DNA of 64,000 nt from Hymenopus coronatus (GCA_030762935.1 CM060900.1:402431632-402495631), one strand, 5' to 3'; counted from the stretch's first letter, positions 1 to 11,609 are shown. The notes: generated by a model not told the origin, from the letters alone. Made by a program: numbers and translations.

Positions 1-15
1 GGTATGTACACGCCT

Positions 16-103
16 GTTTATAAAGTATTTCACTGGTGCTAATCCAGACTAATTCCAAGGTACACAAAAGAACAGTGACATATTGGCGCACAACGTGACA
101 GCG
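16..103 (+). repeat. Dispersed repeat copy A with primer-binding-site-like end
   Basis: This stretch is about 80 percent identical by eye to 3318-3403 in the same orientation. Around 84-97 it reads TTGGCGCACAACGTGAC, which resembles the tRNA-primer-binding site that follows the 5' LTR in many LTR retrotransposons. A gag-like pseudogene starts about 400 bp downstream, which fits the end of a 5' LTR plus leader. The upstream part of any LTR lies outside the window, so this is an inference. Confidence 0.45.
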
Positions 104-514
104 ACATATTGGAGTCATAACATGGGGCAAGAATGATAAAGGATGACACAACAATGAAATAACTAAGTGCTACACTCCTGCAAGGATAATAATTTCGGAT
201 AACATCTAGACAGCAACCAAAACTTTTGAAGGAAGGGGCACTTCAATGACGTCACCAGTCAACTAACTACAAACATCAGAAACGACCACAAGAAAATCTA
301 GAACATCAATTGTGAGTCCTCCCTTATGTAAAGTGCAAAAATTATCACCTTGGTGAAAGAAAAAGTGTTGAACCAGCTACAAGAAACAATAAGGTCGGAA
401 TATCGTTTTTAACAATTTTAATGTAGATATTTTGGAGGGGAAAAAGGATATTTTGTGATTTTCATGTTAATAAGAAGCAAAAGGGTGATTTGTGTAAAAA
501 AAATGCTAGGAACA

Positions 515-1611
515 ATGGAGCCGGATAATACTAAGGAAGGGGTCACCCAAAATACTGTAACAGGAAATATGGATCATGAACAAAACATAGAAAGGGAACA
601 AGCTCAAGAGGAACATAATAGCCCAGAAATAAATAGCAGGTTCTTTAAACCTAACCATGTTGTACACTTCAGGGGGAGTGGGAGAAATGTGTAGGATCAA
701 TAACCAAAGGCTGGTAGAAAACCCACTGGAAGAATCAGCTGTGAGAGAAATAAACCAGAACCCACAGAGTTTAGCTGATTTATTTGCCATGATTAAAACT
801 GAAATGCAATCATTTCAAGAGGGATTTGAGTCACAATTAAGTAACTTTAATAAAGAAATCCTAAATAGAATTGAGTTACAATTAAATAATGAAATTGAGT
901 CACTTCAAGCGGGAATTGAGTTGCAATTAAATAACAATATGCAGTCACTTCAAGGGGAAATTCAGACTAATTGCCAAAATCAGAAAAGGGAATTAGAGAA
1001 ATGTAACAATGAATTAAGTAATAAAATTGAGGCAAAATTGAACGCAGATGAGTCATTTCAAGAGGGAATTGAGTCACAACTAAGTAACTATACAAAGGTA
1101 ATCCTAGAAGGAATGCAGTCACTTCAAGGGGAAAATACAGGTTAATTTCCAAAATCAGAAATGGGAATTAGAGAAAAGTAACAATGAATTAAGTAATGAA
1201 ATTGAGGCAAAATTGGGATTAGATATAAACCTGCCAGCTTCTCCTTCCGAGCAGAAAAAATAATAAATGCCTGTAAATGTAAATAATAATGTAGGTTCTG
1301 TGTCAGATACCCAGAACGCAGACAAAGGTTCAGTACGAGATGGAAGTTATACTCCTAGGTGGGACACTAGACGTAACAATGGTAATATACACATATCGCT
1401 GGTTTTGATAGCTGCTGATCAGTTCGCCTCTAATCATAGCATTCATTCCTTACCCAATCATACATTTGCAGATATACCGCTACCAAGCTTTCCAGAACAG
1501 AACAACAACTCACCCATAATATTCCATGAGCAGCTAAATGAATACTTTGTCATAAAGAATGTTCCTGACAAATTCAAGATGACAATACTTATGAGAAATA
1601 CAAAAAATTAA
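515..1611 (+). pseudogene. Gag-like coiled-coil pseudogene of an LTR retrotransposon
   Basis: Three reading-frame segments (about 515-690, 657-1145 and 1144-1611) join by frameshifts into one degenerate protein. The middle part (about 770-1230) is a Q/N/E/L-rich coiled coil built from repeated SLQGEIQ-, SQLSN- and NELSNKIEAKL-type blocks. The DNA repeats here too: the block at 811 recurs at 1054 (243 bp later), and the block at 941 recurs at 1115 (174 bp later). Two stops (TAATAA) sit at about 1258. The last part carries LPSFPEQ followed by about 20 residues ending in EYFVIKNVP, the type of segment that opens the capsid region of arthropod Ty3-like Gag proteins. No protease, RT or integrase follows, so it is a gag-only remnant. 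The Gag identity is inferred from layout plus this motif. Confidence 0.5.
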
Positions 1612-1619
1612 TGAAATTA

Positions 1620-3310
1620 CAACAATGTCTATTTGTGCCTAGTAGAAAGAAATTAATAGCTACTAATTTTGAGTGAATATGAGCATATCAACACTACAAA
1701 ATATTTAGTTGATAAGAACTAATACCCTTCATGTATAAGGTTAGAAATATATAAATTGCAAACAGATTGTGCAATAACAACAGTGTATTTATATACATAT
1801 CGTGCGAAAGCCAAAATGGAAAGGACAAAGACAGTGACAGAAGGAAAGAAATGGCTTTTCCATAAATTGTTTAGGGTGATAGCTGAAAAGAGAAGCAAAA
1901 TGAACTTGAAAAACACTTTAATCTCTGGCTACAGAATACTGTAATTTAGCGTGATACAAAGAGAAGTGTAATATGAACTTATAAGTTATGTATGTATATA
2001 ATTATGTTGTTTAAGTTGGTCTTAGATTAGTAAATATTATTAAAAATACGATGTAAGGAAATTTTATTTTTTGGTAGTGTTTAACGCCCGCTTTAACTAT
2101 TTATGACACCACAGACGGCTAAGGAAATTAATGTAGCTAATGTAATGAGCCACTATCCAACTGACTCCAACTCTAAATTTGTTAGGTAGAAGGTAAACAC
2201 CATTAAGAATCCAAGTAGCTAGAAATAACAGAACGTAGAAATAGAAAACAGGATTGTTTTGAGTTAGGTTAGTGAACCCAAGGCACCAGCTGTTTGTACC
2301 CACAATGTAAACAAATACATAATGTACATATGCCAAAGGAAGATACATAGAAGTATACATTTTTCAACAATTGAAAAAATTTCAACTTCTCCATAGGGGC
2401 ATCATGCAACAGTATATTAGACCGCTTTGTATTTTATTAGTTTGATTATTATTTTTGCATAGGTTAAATATAGGAAATATATCTGTTTCAGTAGCCAAGA
2501 TTGAGCAGACAGCAGAACACAAAACAATAGGGTGAGAAGTTACCATTGTATATGCCAAGGCTACTTTCTTTGTTAATACTGCAGCATAAAGGCTTTTGTA
2601 AGTGTAAGATTTTAGCACATTGGAGACATGAGTAACAGGGAGTTTGATAGAGAAAGGTCTCTCCCCTAAAAGTTAGCAGCTTGGGACTTTTCCATTATAA
2701 AGAGCGGTCGTGTGAGTCTAACACTAAGAATTTACAAAATTACTCATGTGACATTTTCGCGCTTTTTTTCTACCAATCAGGAATGAGATTCAAGATTGGA
2801 GATTTTAGGTATATGAGCAATGCGCTTAAAGAAATTAGGTTGCTGCTTTTTCTTCTTGTTGGGTTTCATGTTACACTTGTGATGCTGTATGCGGGACACT
2901 ATAGACTGTACGTATGTAAATACAGCGGTGTTAGTGCCAGAGTATGTGATATTATTATGTGAAACTTTGTAGTTATCGCACAAATTGAATTGTTGCATAA
3001 TAGGGAAGTACACAGTAATTACCGATGACCGTCGAAAATAAGAACTTGGTAATCAGAAGAAAATAGCAATAGCTAATAATATTTCTAAGTCTTCAAGAAT
3101 TACTATGTCAGGAGTCGCTTGTAGTTTTAGTGCCTCAACAAGCAACAAAGGTGAATAAAAGCATTAATTCAGCGGAATTTAAAGTGAAGTACTTCTATTT
3201 GTGAGTCTACCCCATGTCACACACCCCAGTCATTCTTTCTCTCCCTCAGCGAGAGTCAAACTTGTGTTCTACGTGGATGAGCACAGCCGGCGCATCCAAG
3301 AACTTTCAAA
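1620..3310. other. Intergenic stretch with one SINE tail
   Basis: Apart from the SINE fragment at 2068-2120 I recognise nothing here. Short open frames on both strands (for example around 2097-2618 and 2681-3013) have no motif or splice context I can support. Confidence 0.5.
2068..2120 (-). repeat. SINE 3'-tail fragment
   Basis: Read on the minus strand this ends in AAAGCGGGCGTTAAACACTA followed by CC and an A-rich tail. It is the same 3' end as the complete SINE at 56112-56355 and the fragment at 22439-22486. The preceding bases (CTGTGGTGTCATAAATAGTT) match the corresponding part of the full copy with a few changes. The tRNA head is missing. Confidence 0.7.
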
Positions 3311-3317
3311 GAGGTAG

Positions 3318-3403
3318 GTTTATAAATTATTTCACTGATGCTAATCCAGACCGACTCCAAAGTAGACAAAAGAACAGTGACATATTGGCTCAGGTGACAG
3401 CAA
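3318..3403 (+). repeat. Dispersed repeat copy B
   Basis: Direct repeat of 16-103, including the shared phrase AACAGTGACATATTGGC, 3.3 kb away. It diverges right after this point and runs into a mariner-like fragment. It is either a second LTR/leader remnant or a dispersed copy. Because the similarity extends past the primer-site-like motif, it is not a simple 3' LTR. Confidence 0.5.
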
Positions 3404-4060
3404 CAACTTCCAAGGACATTCTGTACATTGGCCACCAGATTTGAGGAAGCAACATGTAAGGGCAAAGTAAGTAGTCCTCCATGATACTGGCTCATATAAT
3501 TACTAAAAGGCACCTCTGATTGCCTAGTAAAATTGTAGAAAGTGGGTTTTCATATGACCATACATGCAATTTCTACAATTGTACATGCCTTCCCAAGTAA
3601 ATTCAGTCTCATGTGTAACCATAATGACCTCAGGAAACCAAGGGTCTTCTTTAGTCTATTACAAAATCTAGCACACAAACTCAGGACAAGGTGAATGGTT
3701 ATCTGCCCCATGGCATGTACTCTCATAGGATGAAAAGAATAATATAGCTGTTCCTGCAATACATTCCATACTAAACTATGTGAATGCCAAGCTCAGCAGC
3801 AATCACTAATGTATTTATTTCTGGATTGTTCTGAAAGAGCAACAGCACTTTTTCCTCTAAGTTAGGTATATGCAACATTCGTGGTTGACCTTCATTGGGT
3901 CTGCTTATCATCAATGTAGCAGTACTTCCCAGTCAATTGTGGATTGCAGTAAATGTATGATAATGTGGACATTTTGTACAGGGAAATGCTGCAGTACATT
4001 TGATGGGCTCTTTGCCTATTGCCTTTAGCCATATGTGTCGCAGATCTCTCCATGAGTAGC
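3395..4060 (-). pseudogene. Mariner-like transposase fragment
   Basis: Minus-strand reading in shifting frames gives a helix-turn-helix-type N-terminal region (about 3,700-4,050; motifs PNLEEKVL, NNPEINT, then VWNVLQEQLYY and FHPMRVHAM). The start of the catalytic region lies near 3,400-3,560 (LLVIIWASIMEDYLLCPYML). These match the known order in arthropod mariner-like transposases: a HTH domain ending in a VW.VL..........RVQ motif, then INVWAG..GD.L.GPY. Several stops and frameshifts interrupt it, and the second and third catalytic aspartates are absent. It is a truncated, dead copy. I did not find terminal inverted repeats. Confidence 0.6.
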
Positions 4061-4083
4061 TCTCAATGTTGATATACTGCAAC

Positions 4084-4390
4084 TTAATAAGCACCCATGC
4101 AAATTTATTGGATATTTTAAAGGTTTATCTTTATTACCCTTGGCTTAATTTTGTTAATAGACATCTATATTATACTAAATCAATTAAAGTTCTATGCACA
4201 TATATGTTGGTTATAACTGCTAAGTTGACTGTCAGCTGCTGTAAGAATACATTTTATTATGTGTATTTAATAAGTGCCCACGCAAATTTATTGGATATTT
4301 TAAAGGTTTATCTTTAGTACCCTTGGCTTTATTTTGTTAGTAGACATCTTCTACATTATACTAAATCAAAGTTCTATGTACATAATTGAA
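4084..4390 (+). repeat. Imperfect tandem duplication, 183-bp period
   Basis: The block starting TTAATAAGCACCC at 4084 recurs at 4267 as TTAATAAGTGCCC. Both copies share TTATTGGATATTTTAAAGG and TATACTAAATCAA. The second copy is partial and ends near 4390, immediately before the Tc1-like pseudogene. The differences show it is not recent. No gene is apparent in it. Confidence 0.8.
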
Positions 4391-4414
4391 GACTAGAGAA
4401 TCCGAGGGATTTAC

Positions 4415-5685
4415 AAGGTTATAGGCAGAAAAAGTGACTTATCACCAAGAAAAATAGTTATAACAACACTAATAGCAGCAGGACAGTATACACACGATGA
4501 AATAGCATAGAGAAACAATATCACGAAAGTCTGTAAGCAGAATTAACCAAAGGATGAAAACAATAAGATATATCAGGCACAGCGAAGTGGGAAATGTGGT
4601 AGAAAAAGAAAGTTGAGCCCTAGAGGTGCAAGAAAAGTTATGGTTGAAGCATGCAGAAACCGAAAAGACACTAGTAGAGACCTATGGAAGAGTTATGTAG
4701 CTAGAGGCATAGCAGTATCAGGAAGAACTATTAGTTCAATGACATTTTGAAGGCTCGAAGAAAAGTAAAGCTCATGCCAGATATGAGAGCTCGACAGGGC
4801 AAAGGGATTAAAAGATTGGTCTTCTGGTGACTGGAAAAATGTAATTAATGTGCTACACTGTGATACTCTTTCTCACATGGATAATTTAATTTAATAACCA
4901 GATTTAATTATGGATAACCTTCATAGACTATAGATATTATTTGGGACAAGTTATTCTTTTATTGTTGACCAAAAGCTGCAATTATTATGGATTTCTCTTT
5001 CCAGGTGTGCTTTAGTGATGAATCCACATTTGAAGCCAGTGAAGAAAGAAGTCAGTTTGTCTGGGGGACACCTGAACAGTTTCATCCTCAATGTGTGCAA
5101 CCAACTGTAAAACACCAAACAAAGGTGATAGTCTAGAGCATTATGTCTGTCAATGGTATTGGAAGATTGTACATTGTTGAGGATACCATAAGGTTATCTC
5201 AGTACCTACAAGTTCTTCAAACTTAACTTTTACCTCAGATAAAGGATTGGCTTAGAGATAATCCATGTATCTTTATGCACATGGTGCATCGTACCACAAA
5301 GCCAAGAAAATAACACAATACTTGCGTGTTTTAGATCTTTCAGTGCTTCTGTGGCCAGGAAATAGTTCTGATATGAACTAGATTGAGAATTTTGGTTCCA
5401 TTGTGAAGAAGAAAAATCAAGAAAAACCACATTACAACTAAAACCCAACTTATTGAGGCAATTATAAAAATCCAGCATTGTGATGTGGATATTACAAATA
5501 AGTGTAAAACATTGGTTAAAGGTATGCCTAACCAAATAAAAATGTTGATTTCCAACAAAGGAATGAATACAAAGTATTGACTCAGGTTTATGTGTCATAT
5601 ATACACATTTGAAAGTTTATGTATTAAAGTAAATAAATAGGTTTTTCAGAGCTATGGTCTAATAATTTGGCCACCTCTGTAGCAC
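4415..5685 (+). pseudogene. Tc1-like transposase pseudogene with probable intron
   Basis: The N-terminal part (4419-4840) shows GRKSDLSPRKIVITTLIAAG and a second HTH-type segment (GRKRKLSPRGARKVM). The catalytic part (5005-5578) shows FSDEST (first acidic position), PTVKHQTKVIV, WLRDNPCIFMH where a DGAPCH block belongs, and a GNSSDMN.IEN region. It ends in LIEAIIKI...DVDITNKCKTLV and MLISNKGMNTKY. This order is diagnostic of Tc1 transposases. Many stops and frameshifts make it inactive, and the second catalytic block is destroyed. A 164-bp segment (4841-5004) with GT...TTTCTCTTTCCAG edges splits DWKN from VCFSDES exactly in frame. At the right end, 5655-5681 reads as a Tc1-type inverted-repeat end (TTTGGCCACCTCTGTA); I could not find its left partner. 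Confidence 0.8.
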
Positions 5686-5689
5686 AAAA

Positions 5690-6685
5690 TATGAAAGAGC
5701 CCACATTTTCCTTAGTGTTCAACTATTATGAAATGTACCTTGTGTTTCACTAGAGCCGTACTTCGAAGTCAGCTAGTGTTGTAAACAGCAAATGGAAAAG
5801 GAAGGGGTTCAAGGTTACAAGATACACAATGACCTGCAGAGTCAAAATACTCATACCTGAACTTGAGTATCTAGCTGTTATACTAGTTTATACTTGTAGA
5901 CACATTGGATGTTATTCTAAAATTATTATTTGGAAACTAGGGTAGAATTCTTGAATGATCCTAAAACACTTCCTTATATCTTCCTTCATAAAAGGATAGG
6001 CAAATGGCCCGTTTAGTCACACAGTGCTAAATTTTAACAAAATATTAATATTATTTAACATTCAAGTTAACACAAATTCAGCTTCATCAAATTATTAGTT
6101 AAACTAGGTGTAAAGTTAATTTTACAGTAGCCTTGTGTTAAGGCATTTAAGAAGTGTTAGACTTGGGAAAAGACTGCCACAAATCAAGATGTTGATGCAA
6201 GTTTCCTGTATTTGGCATTTTTAAATGACTTTCCTTGGAAGAAGGGCAGTGCATTACAATGAACTTCAAAATAATCAAAAGGAGGAATTTGTAATGTGAT
6301 ACCAGCTGTTGATAGCAGTTGTGAGCATTGTTTTATAAGACATTCTCTACTTTCTCGTCTACTACAAGTGTTAATTATTTTGAAATGTTATGCCCCTGGC
6401 ACTTTTAACTTAATGGTAGGTTATAGGTCAGCATTTCCAAAGCAAGTATTTATGGATTTATCAGGAATGTTTCTGAACTAATGGCTCAAAGAGGCAAATA
6501 GTATATTTATTGTGGCTTCTTGATCCTTAATCAGTGATGACACATTTCTACCTACTTTGGTTTCAATGTAGCATCCACCATCAGTTTTAAACCATTCTAA
6601 ATATTCTTCACACCAGCATAAATTGCTGAAGTTGCTTACTAGACCTAGGAGAAAAGCATGTAATATATTAGTTGCAGATTTTCTC
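5690..6685. other. Intergenic, nothing recognised
   Basis: No motif, splice pair or repeat that I can support. Confidence 0.5.
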
Positions 6686-6689
6686 CTAG

Positions 6690-8525
6690 ACTGTTTCTTT
6701 ATCCTTTATTGTATGTCTTGTTAGCTTATTTCACAACTGATAATACCTCATTCTTAGGAACCAGCTCTATAATTAGCACTTACCAAACAGGCTTTAGGAA
6801 AAGGATAGTGGACAATATATTTATACTTAAAACAATGATAAATAAATATTTAAGAAAGAAAAGGGGTAGATTGTATGCTATATTTATTAACCTAGAGAAA
6901 GCTTTATGATAGGGTGGACAGAGAAGTGCCATGGCACAAATTAAACCAGAAGGGTTTGAGTACTAATATGGTCAGCATTCCACAGGAGTTATATTATCAT
7001 AAACAATTTTGTAGTGAATCAGGAAAAAACTAAAATTATGGTGTTTAAGAGGGGGAATAAACTATGTAAAGATGAAAAGTGATTCATGGTAGACAAATCC
7101 AAGTTGTCAACGAGTTCTCATATCAGGGTATTAAGCTGAGTAGTAATGGAGGCTGGGAGAAACAGAAAAGAAATGCAATGGTTAAGGGGAGAATGACCAT
7201 GAAAGCAATACAAAAATGTTTATATATAATGCCTATGAGTAATGAATATTAAGTAGTTTGAGAGGCTGTTGAATCTCAATGGAGTTATGGAGGGGAAATT
7301 TGGGGAATAGATGAGGGTTGGTGTAATATATGGATTTAATATTAAAAAGTTTCTGTAAATTAATTCTAGGAGTTCCCATTAACATTGCAAATACAGCAGC
7401 CTTATTAGAGTTAGGAAAGTTAAGTGTGAGAGGGTTAATGATGGAGAAAATCCTGAAACATTTATATTGAGTCCAAGAGTTACCTGATACAGAATTAGTA
7501 AAAAATGTCTGATATATCAGGAGGAAAATGGAAATGGCATGTTATTTACGGACGCTCTTTAACTGCTATGGTTCTCAGCATCCCATTCTAATTTGGGTGT
7601 GAAAGACCACTTAATTTTGCTCAGAGGCCTCTGTATCAGGCTTGAGGTACTTTTACGTGCCGTAAATCTACGACATGGGACCCACGACTTTACTTCCCTT
7701 CCGAAGGAAGCCATGCTAAGGATTTTTACGCCCGAAAAAATCCATCGTCCTCTGCCGGGTTTGAACCCGCAACCTTGGGTATATGAAGTTAGCATGGTAA
7801 CCATTACACTACGGAGGGCAACTATCAGGAGGAAAGTTTAGATATTATATCTAATGGGTGGTTGAGGAAAATTAGAAAACAGATAACTAAAAATGGGTTA
7901 GGAGATATTTGGGTTAAAATAGGATACTTTGGAAGAAGTCTTTGGAGGGAAGTGAAACCAAGAATGAAAGATATACATAGAAGATCCTATTTGCCGAGGC
8001 TAGGGAGAAAGGCTCACTGTCATTTTACAAGGAACTAAAAGATGATCTAGTGCAGGAGACATACATTTTAATATGTAAAAAACATGAAAGAGATGGGTTA
8101 ATTGGTTTAGATTGGGTGTTTGGAAACTAAGGGGAATGAAGGGGGAGGTTATCCCAGGAATGTGCCCCATTTGTGGGGACAAATAAGATGAAATTCACAT
8201 TTTACTGCAATATAAGGCCACAAAGCATTGGAGAGAAAGCCTAATAAATAAGAAATGGTTATTGAGGAACAAAGAAATTGTACTCAGGAAGCTTTTTGAA
8301 GATCAGAAGCAAGTACCTAAATTAGGGGAGTTTTTGTGGAAGGTAAAAAGGAAACGGAAATGGTCAGTTGAAAAACATGGTACCTAGATTAGATTTTGGC
8401 TTTAAGGGTAGCTATGTAATGTTACAAAATTTTGTATAATGAAATACTAATTGCCTGGCCAACCAACTCTAGGCTTTAGGTCAGCCCTAGCTATGTCTGC
8501 ACTTAGCACTTTAGTAAAATAAAGT
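6690..8525 (+). pseudogene. Non-LTR retrotransposon RT remnant (split by a SINE)
   Basis: The reverse-transcriptase start is visible at about 6,770-6,910: VDNIFILKTMINKYLRKKRG then YAIFINLEKAL, matching the family block in which an acidic residue opens the RT active site. A thumb-like segment (VNEFSYQGIKLSSNGGWEKQ) is near 7,100. The C-terminal part after 8,160 shows CPICGDK.DEIHI, a degenerate CCHC finger (the last Cys is Tyr), then NKKWLL and GEFLWKVKRKRKWSVE. The motif order and the final block match the minus-strand copy at 62601-63571, so both belong to one family. The YADD region is deleted or unreadable. The 3' end is A/T-rich (TAAAATAAAGTAAAATAA, about 8512-8530). The element is interrupted by a SINE at 7528-7822. 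Confidence 0.75.
7528..7822 (-). mobile_element. tRNA-derived SINE nested in a non-LTR element
   Basis: On the minus strand it begins at 7822 with a tRNA-like head: CCTCCGTAGTGTAATGGTTA (box A region) and GGTTCAAACCC (box B), then a SINE body with TTCGGAAGGGAAGTAAAG and GTAGATTTACGGCACGTAAA. A perfect 13-bp target duplication, TATCAGGAGGAAA, flanks it at 7515-7527 and 7823-7835. That fixes its limits and shows insertion into the older retrotransposon remnant. The head resembles a tRNA but runs into a SINE body, so it is not a tRNA gene. Confidence 0.88.
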
Positions 8526-8529
8526 AAAA

Positions 8530-9500
8530 TAATGAGCACTTTCTGAAAATGGAGCATAATTCTTCTGCATCTAAATTGTTCAGTTATCATGATTCTAACT
8601 CAAAACAATTCCAAAATATTATACCATATTCTCCTGTCATCACAAAACCCACCTTTAGGAAAGAAACAAGGGACACCTTAAGTGTCTCTTGCATAGTTGG
8701 CATCCAAATAAATATAAATGTTCTGAGTCATCAATTATAAAATTATTGTAGTAGATTAATAATAGTTACCTTTTACAAAATGCAACCATTGAGACCTTGA
8801 TCCCACTATGTGGTTAATGGCTTTAGCAGACATATGAGCTTAGCCAATGCATAGGGCTACCAGCCATCCAGGTTTTGGCCAGACAGTCCTGGTTTTGTTA
8901 CACCATTCCAGCTAGAAAAATGACTGGAGTTTCCTGTATAAGACAGATCTTTGCCATTATCATCATAAATTTATAAAATTGTTTACTGTGATGCAAAGAA
9001 AAAATGGGTAGAGAAATTATGGTAAATATTATGACATTGGAAGTACTGTTCTAGCACAGTTCCTTTGTTTAAACAAGTGTACTCTGTTTCCTGTTCTACA
9101 AATTAAGTACAATAGAGGAAGAAAAAAAAAAATATTTTAATAAACCAGCACCTTTTTGTCCCTTTTTACCTAATTTGAGCACCTTTTCCCTTCCCTTCAT
9201 TTGCACCTAAAAATCATAACCCTGGTAATTAGCATAACACAAATAAACTAATATGAAACATATTTTATCTCAAAATAATCAATTTCACAAGAAGCCACTC
9301 GCAAAATCACCAATGCACTAAACTATTGATAACCATGGAAAGCTGAAAAACAGTGCAAATGCAAATTCTTTGAACATTAATGACATTTCAATCGTGAATA
9401 TTTTTGCAGAGAGCACACTGTCCTTGTTCAGCCTCAACCAAAAAATGACCTTCAGCTTTCCTCGATGTCTTTTGGATCTCAACTCTTGGTCCTGGTCTTA
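8530..9500. other. Intergenic, nothing recognised
   Basis: A/T-rich with an 11-A run near 9122. Short frames have no supportable identity. Confidence 0.5.
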
Positions 9501-9504
9501 AAAG

Positions 9505-10915
9505 TTATTCATGAATTTTTCTGAATAAGGGCAGTAGCTACTTCTCTTAGCTCCAAATGATTCTTTAAAATCTTTCCATGAAGTTCCTTGTCAATATTCC
9601 ATTCTGCAACTACTGCTATGTTCAGAGAATTGTAGAATATATTCACACCACCATCTTTGCTTTGGAGTTGAGCTGGATAACAACCAACAAAGACATCAAC
9701 ACCACCCATTTCTCAGTTATATTTTTGTACAATACAAGGTTCAGGGATATCAATCTTCTTCTTCTTCTTCTTCTTCTTCAGTTGGTAAGAGTACTTTTTG
9801 TTGTTCCTAATGGTAAGTGTGTTTGGTAATTGGACACTAAGGTGACCACAGAATTGTCATTCCATCACACCAGTAGTTGCACTCTCCTCTCACCTTCCTT
9901 TTACTTTCCTTAACATGAAACAAGGGACATCTATCTACCTGGTCGTCGTCCTCTCACTGTGTCAATTGCCTAGAACCTCAGTCTCAGCAAGAGTTATGAG
10001 GAAAAGAAGCTATCAAAGAATATCTCGACCTGAAGAGGATTGGTAATCATGTTCAACAGAGCAGTTGCTACCTCTGCTACCAAGTGGAATATTGAGTTCA
10101 TTGGTTTCTTTACCTTGATACATTTTCATGAAATAGCATCACGTGAACAAAGTGTCCAGATTTTGAACCTGATATGCATGGGTTTCCCATTTGTGAGCAT
10201 TTTTCAAGGATGATGGCCTTAGTAGGGGACCACTGACTCATCAATACTCAATTACTTATGGAAAATTCCAAACTGCTGCAAATTTGTATTTATTTCTTAA
10301 TAAATTGGAGAAATTTTCCCAAGTTTGTCAGCTTTCTTCAACCATGTATTGCCCATGACATGGAAGTACCTCTTTATTTCATGGAAGTTCTGTCTTGATA
10401 TTACCATTGGAACAAATGAAACAATCTTTTGCTACAGTATGATAACAGCTGAGTAGAAGCAAACCAAATTTAGCTACATCTGCTTTGTTGTATGATAAAA
10501 CTTTAACCTACTGAGCTGCATGATGGTAAGTCATTGATACCAGATGGTCCAAGTATATTTCAGGCAATACTTTATGAAATAAATCTGTAGCTTCAAGAGC
10601 TAGTAATTCCGGGTGTTTGTCAGACAAGCATTGGATTGTAGCATTGTCCTGTAAATAACCTTTTTCTATAATTGTGGACTTATTCCATGAACAATTTTTT
10701 GCACGGATTCAACTTTAGCCTTTTGCAGTGTAGTTGGTTGAGCAGAGGGTGTTCCGAATTAGTTGTGACAACTTCTAAAATATCGTCATCAATGTCCTCT
10801 TTGTTGGTAATATCTTATTTCTTCCGGGGGCAACTGACAAAAATCAACTTCATTTTCAATGCCTTGGTTATCATCAGAAATTTCATTGAGATATTCAAAA
10901 GCTTGCTCTAATGTG
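9505..10915 (-). pseudogene. piggyBac transposase pseudogene
   Basis: Read on the minus strand from high to low coordinates. An acidic N-terminal segment leads into RYFHVMGNTWLKKADKLGKI near 10,330. LSIDESVVPY (about 10222-10251) carries the first catalytic Asp. KMLTNGKPMHIRFKIWTLCS and YQGKETNE follow near 10,100-10,200. MGGVD at 9709, the last catalytic Asp block, opens a 66-codon open tail. This order is that of piggyBac transposases (DDD). The segment carrying the middle Asp is not clearly readable, and stops and frameshifts are present, so it is inactive. A (CTT)n run at 9753-9779 lies between the two catalytic parts. I did not establish TTAA-flanked ends. Confidence 0.8.
9753..9779 (+). 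repeat. (CTT)n microsatellite
   Basis: About nine perfect trinucleotide units inside the piggyBac remnant, probably expanded after the element died. Confidence 0.95.
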
Positions 10916-10919
10916 GGAA

Positions 10920-11285
10920 CTTTTTCAATGCTATCCTCTCAGTTCAAAGATATCTACAACAATAATAGTTAACATATGCAACTAATAATTGAAGCTAACA
11001 TCTGTTTATAGCCAAATACACACAGGAGATTTATGCATTGTTGAACTAAATACTAGAAAATTCTCCCTCTCAACAGGAAACATACAGTCCTTTCAAATCT
11101 CATTCTACTGCTTATTTCCAGTATTCTCTAAAAATAGTATATTTGAACCGCCAATGTTCTCATTTGGCAACACTGTTGTAATTTTAGGCCTACACAATCA
11201 TATCAAATAGGAATCAATTTTTTTTTTATCTAATTTGTACTTCAGTATACTCGAAATTTTGAAATTGTTTAACATTCCCAATTGT
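10920..11285. other. Intergenic, nothing recognised
   Basis: A/T-rich with no supportable gene or repeat. Two short plus-strand frames (near 10,700 and 11,000) have no recognisable domains. Confidence 0.4.
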
Positions 11286-11289
11286 AAAC

Positions 11290-11600
11290 ATTGGGAGATA
11301 AAAGGTTAATCAAAATCATTAGCACCATTTTTGAGAAAATCAAACAAAAAATGTATCATGTGAATGGTGGTCCAGGTTATGAGCTATGCTGCATCCTTGG
11401 AAGATGCCCAAGTTAAATATGAAGTCCTAACAGACCTTTGTTTTTGAGTTATGCTGTTCACAGCCACATCTGACCCCTTTCTAAAAAGGTTCTTTCTCAT
11501 TTTAAGTGTCCTCAAAACATATATTTCTAGAGAAATCTCATTCCAAACTTTTGGGTGGAATGTAACCTACCTTCTCCACCTACAAGTATGCTCTTTTCTC
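11290..11600 (+). repeat. Unclassified interspersed repeat, copy 1 (partial)
   Basis: Shares an ordered series of phrases with 15178-15690 and 41106-41590: TCAAAATCATTAG.(G)CCATTTTT, a stretch on a cleaved-and-compared GCATCC(T/A)TGGAAGAT, ACCTTT.TCTA.AAA, a TATTTCTAG/TATTTC.GG segment, and TTTTGGGTGGAATG near the end. All three copies have the same orientation. It lacks the first 150 bp seen in the other two. No open frame is conserved among copies, so it is probably a non-coding mobile element or an element end. Confidence 0.7.
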
Positions 11601-11609
11601 ACTTTTTTT

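Noticed and set aside
7740..7822. Minus-strand tRNA gene
   Set aside because: Box A and box B are present, but the sequence runs straight into a SINE body and has target duplications, so it is a SINE head.
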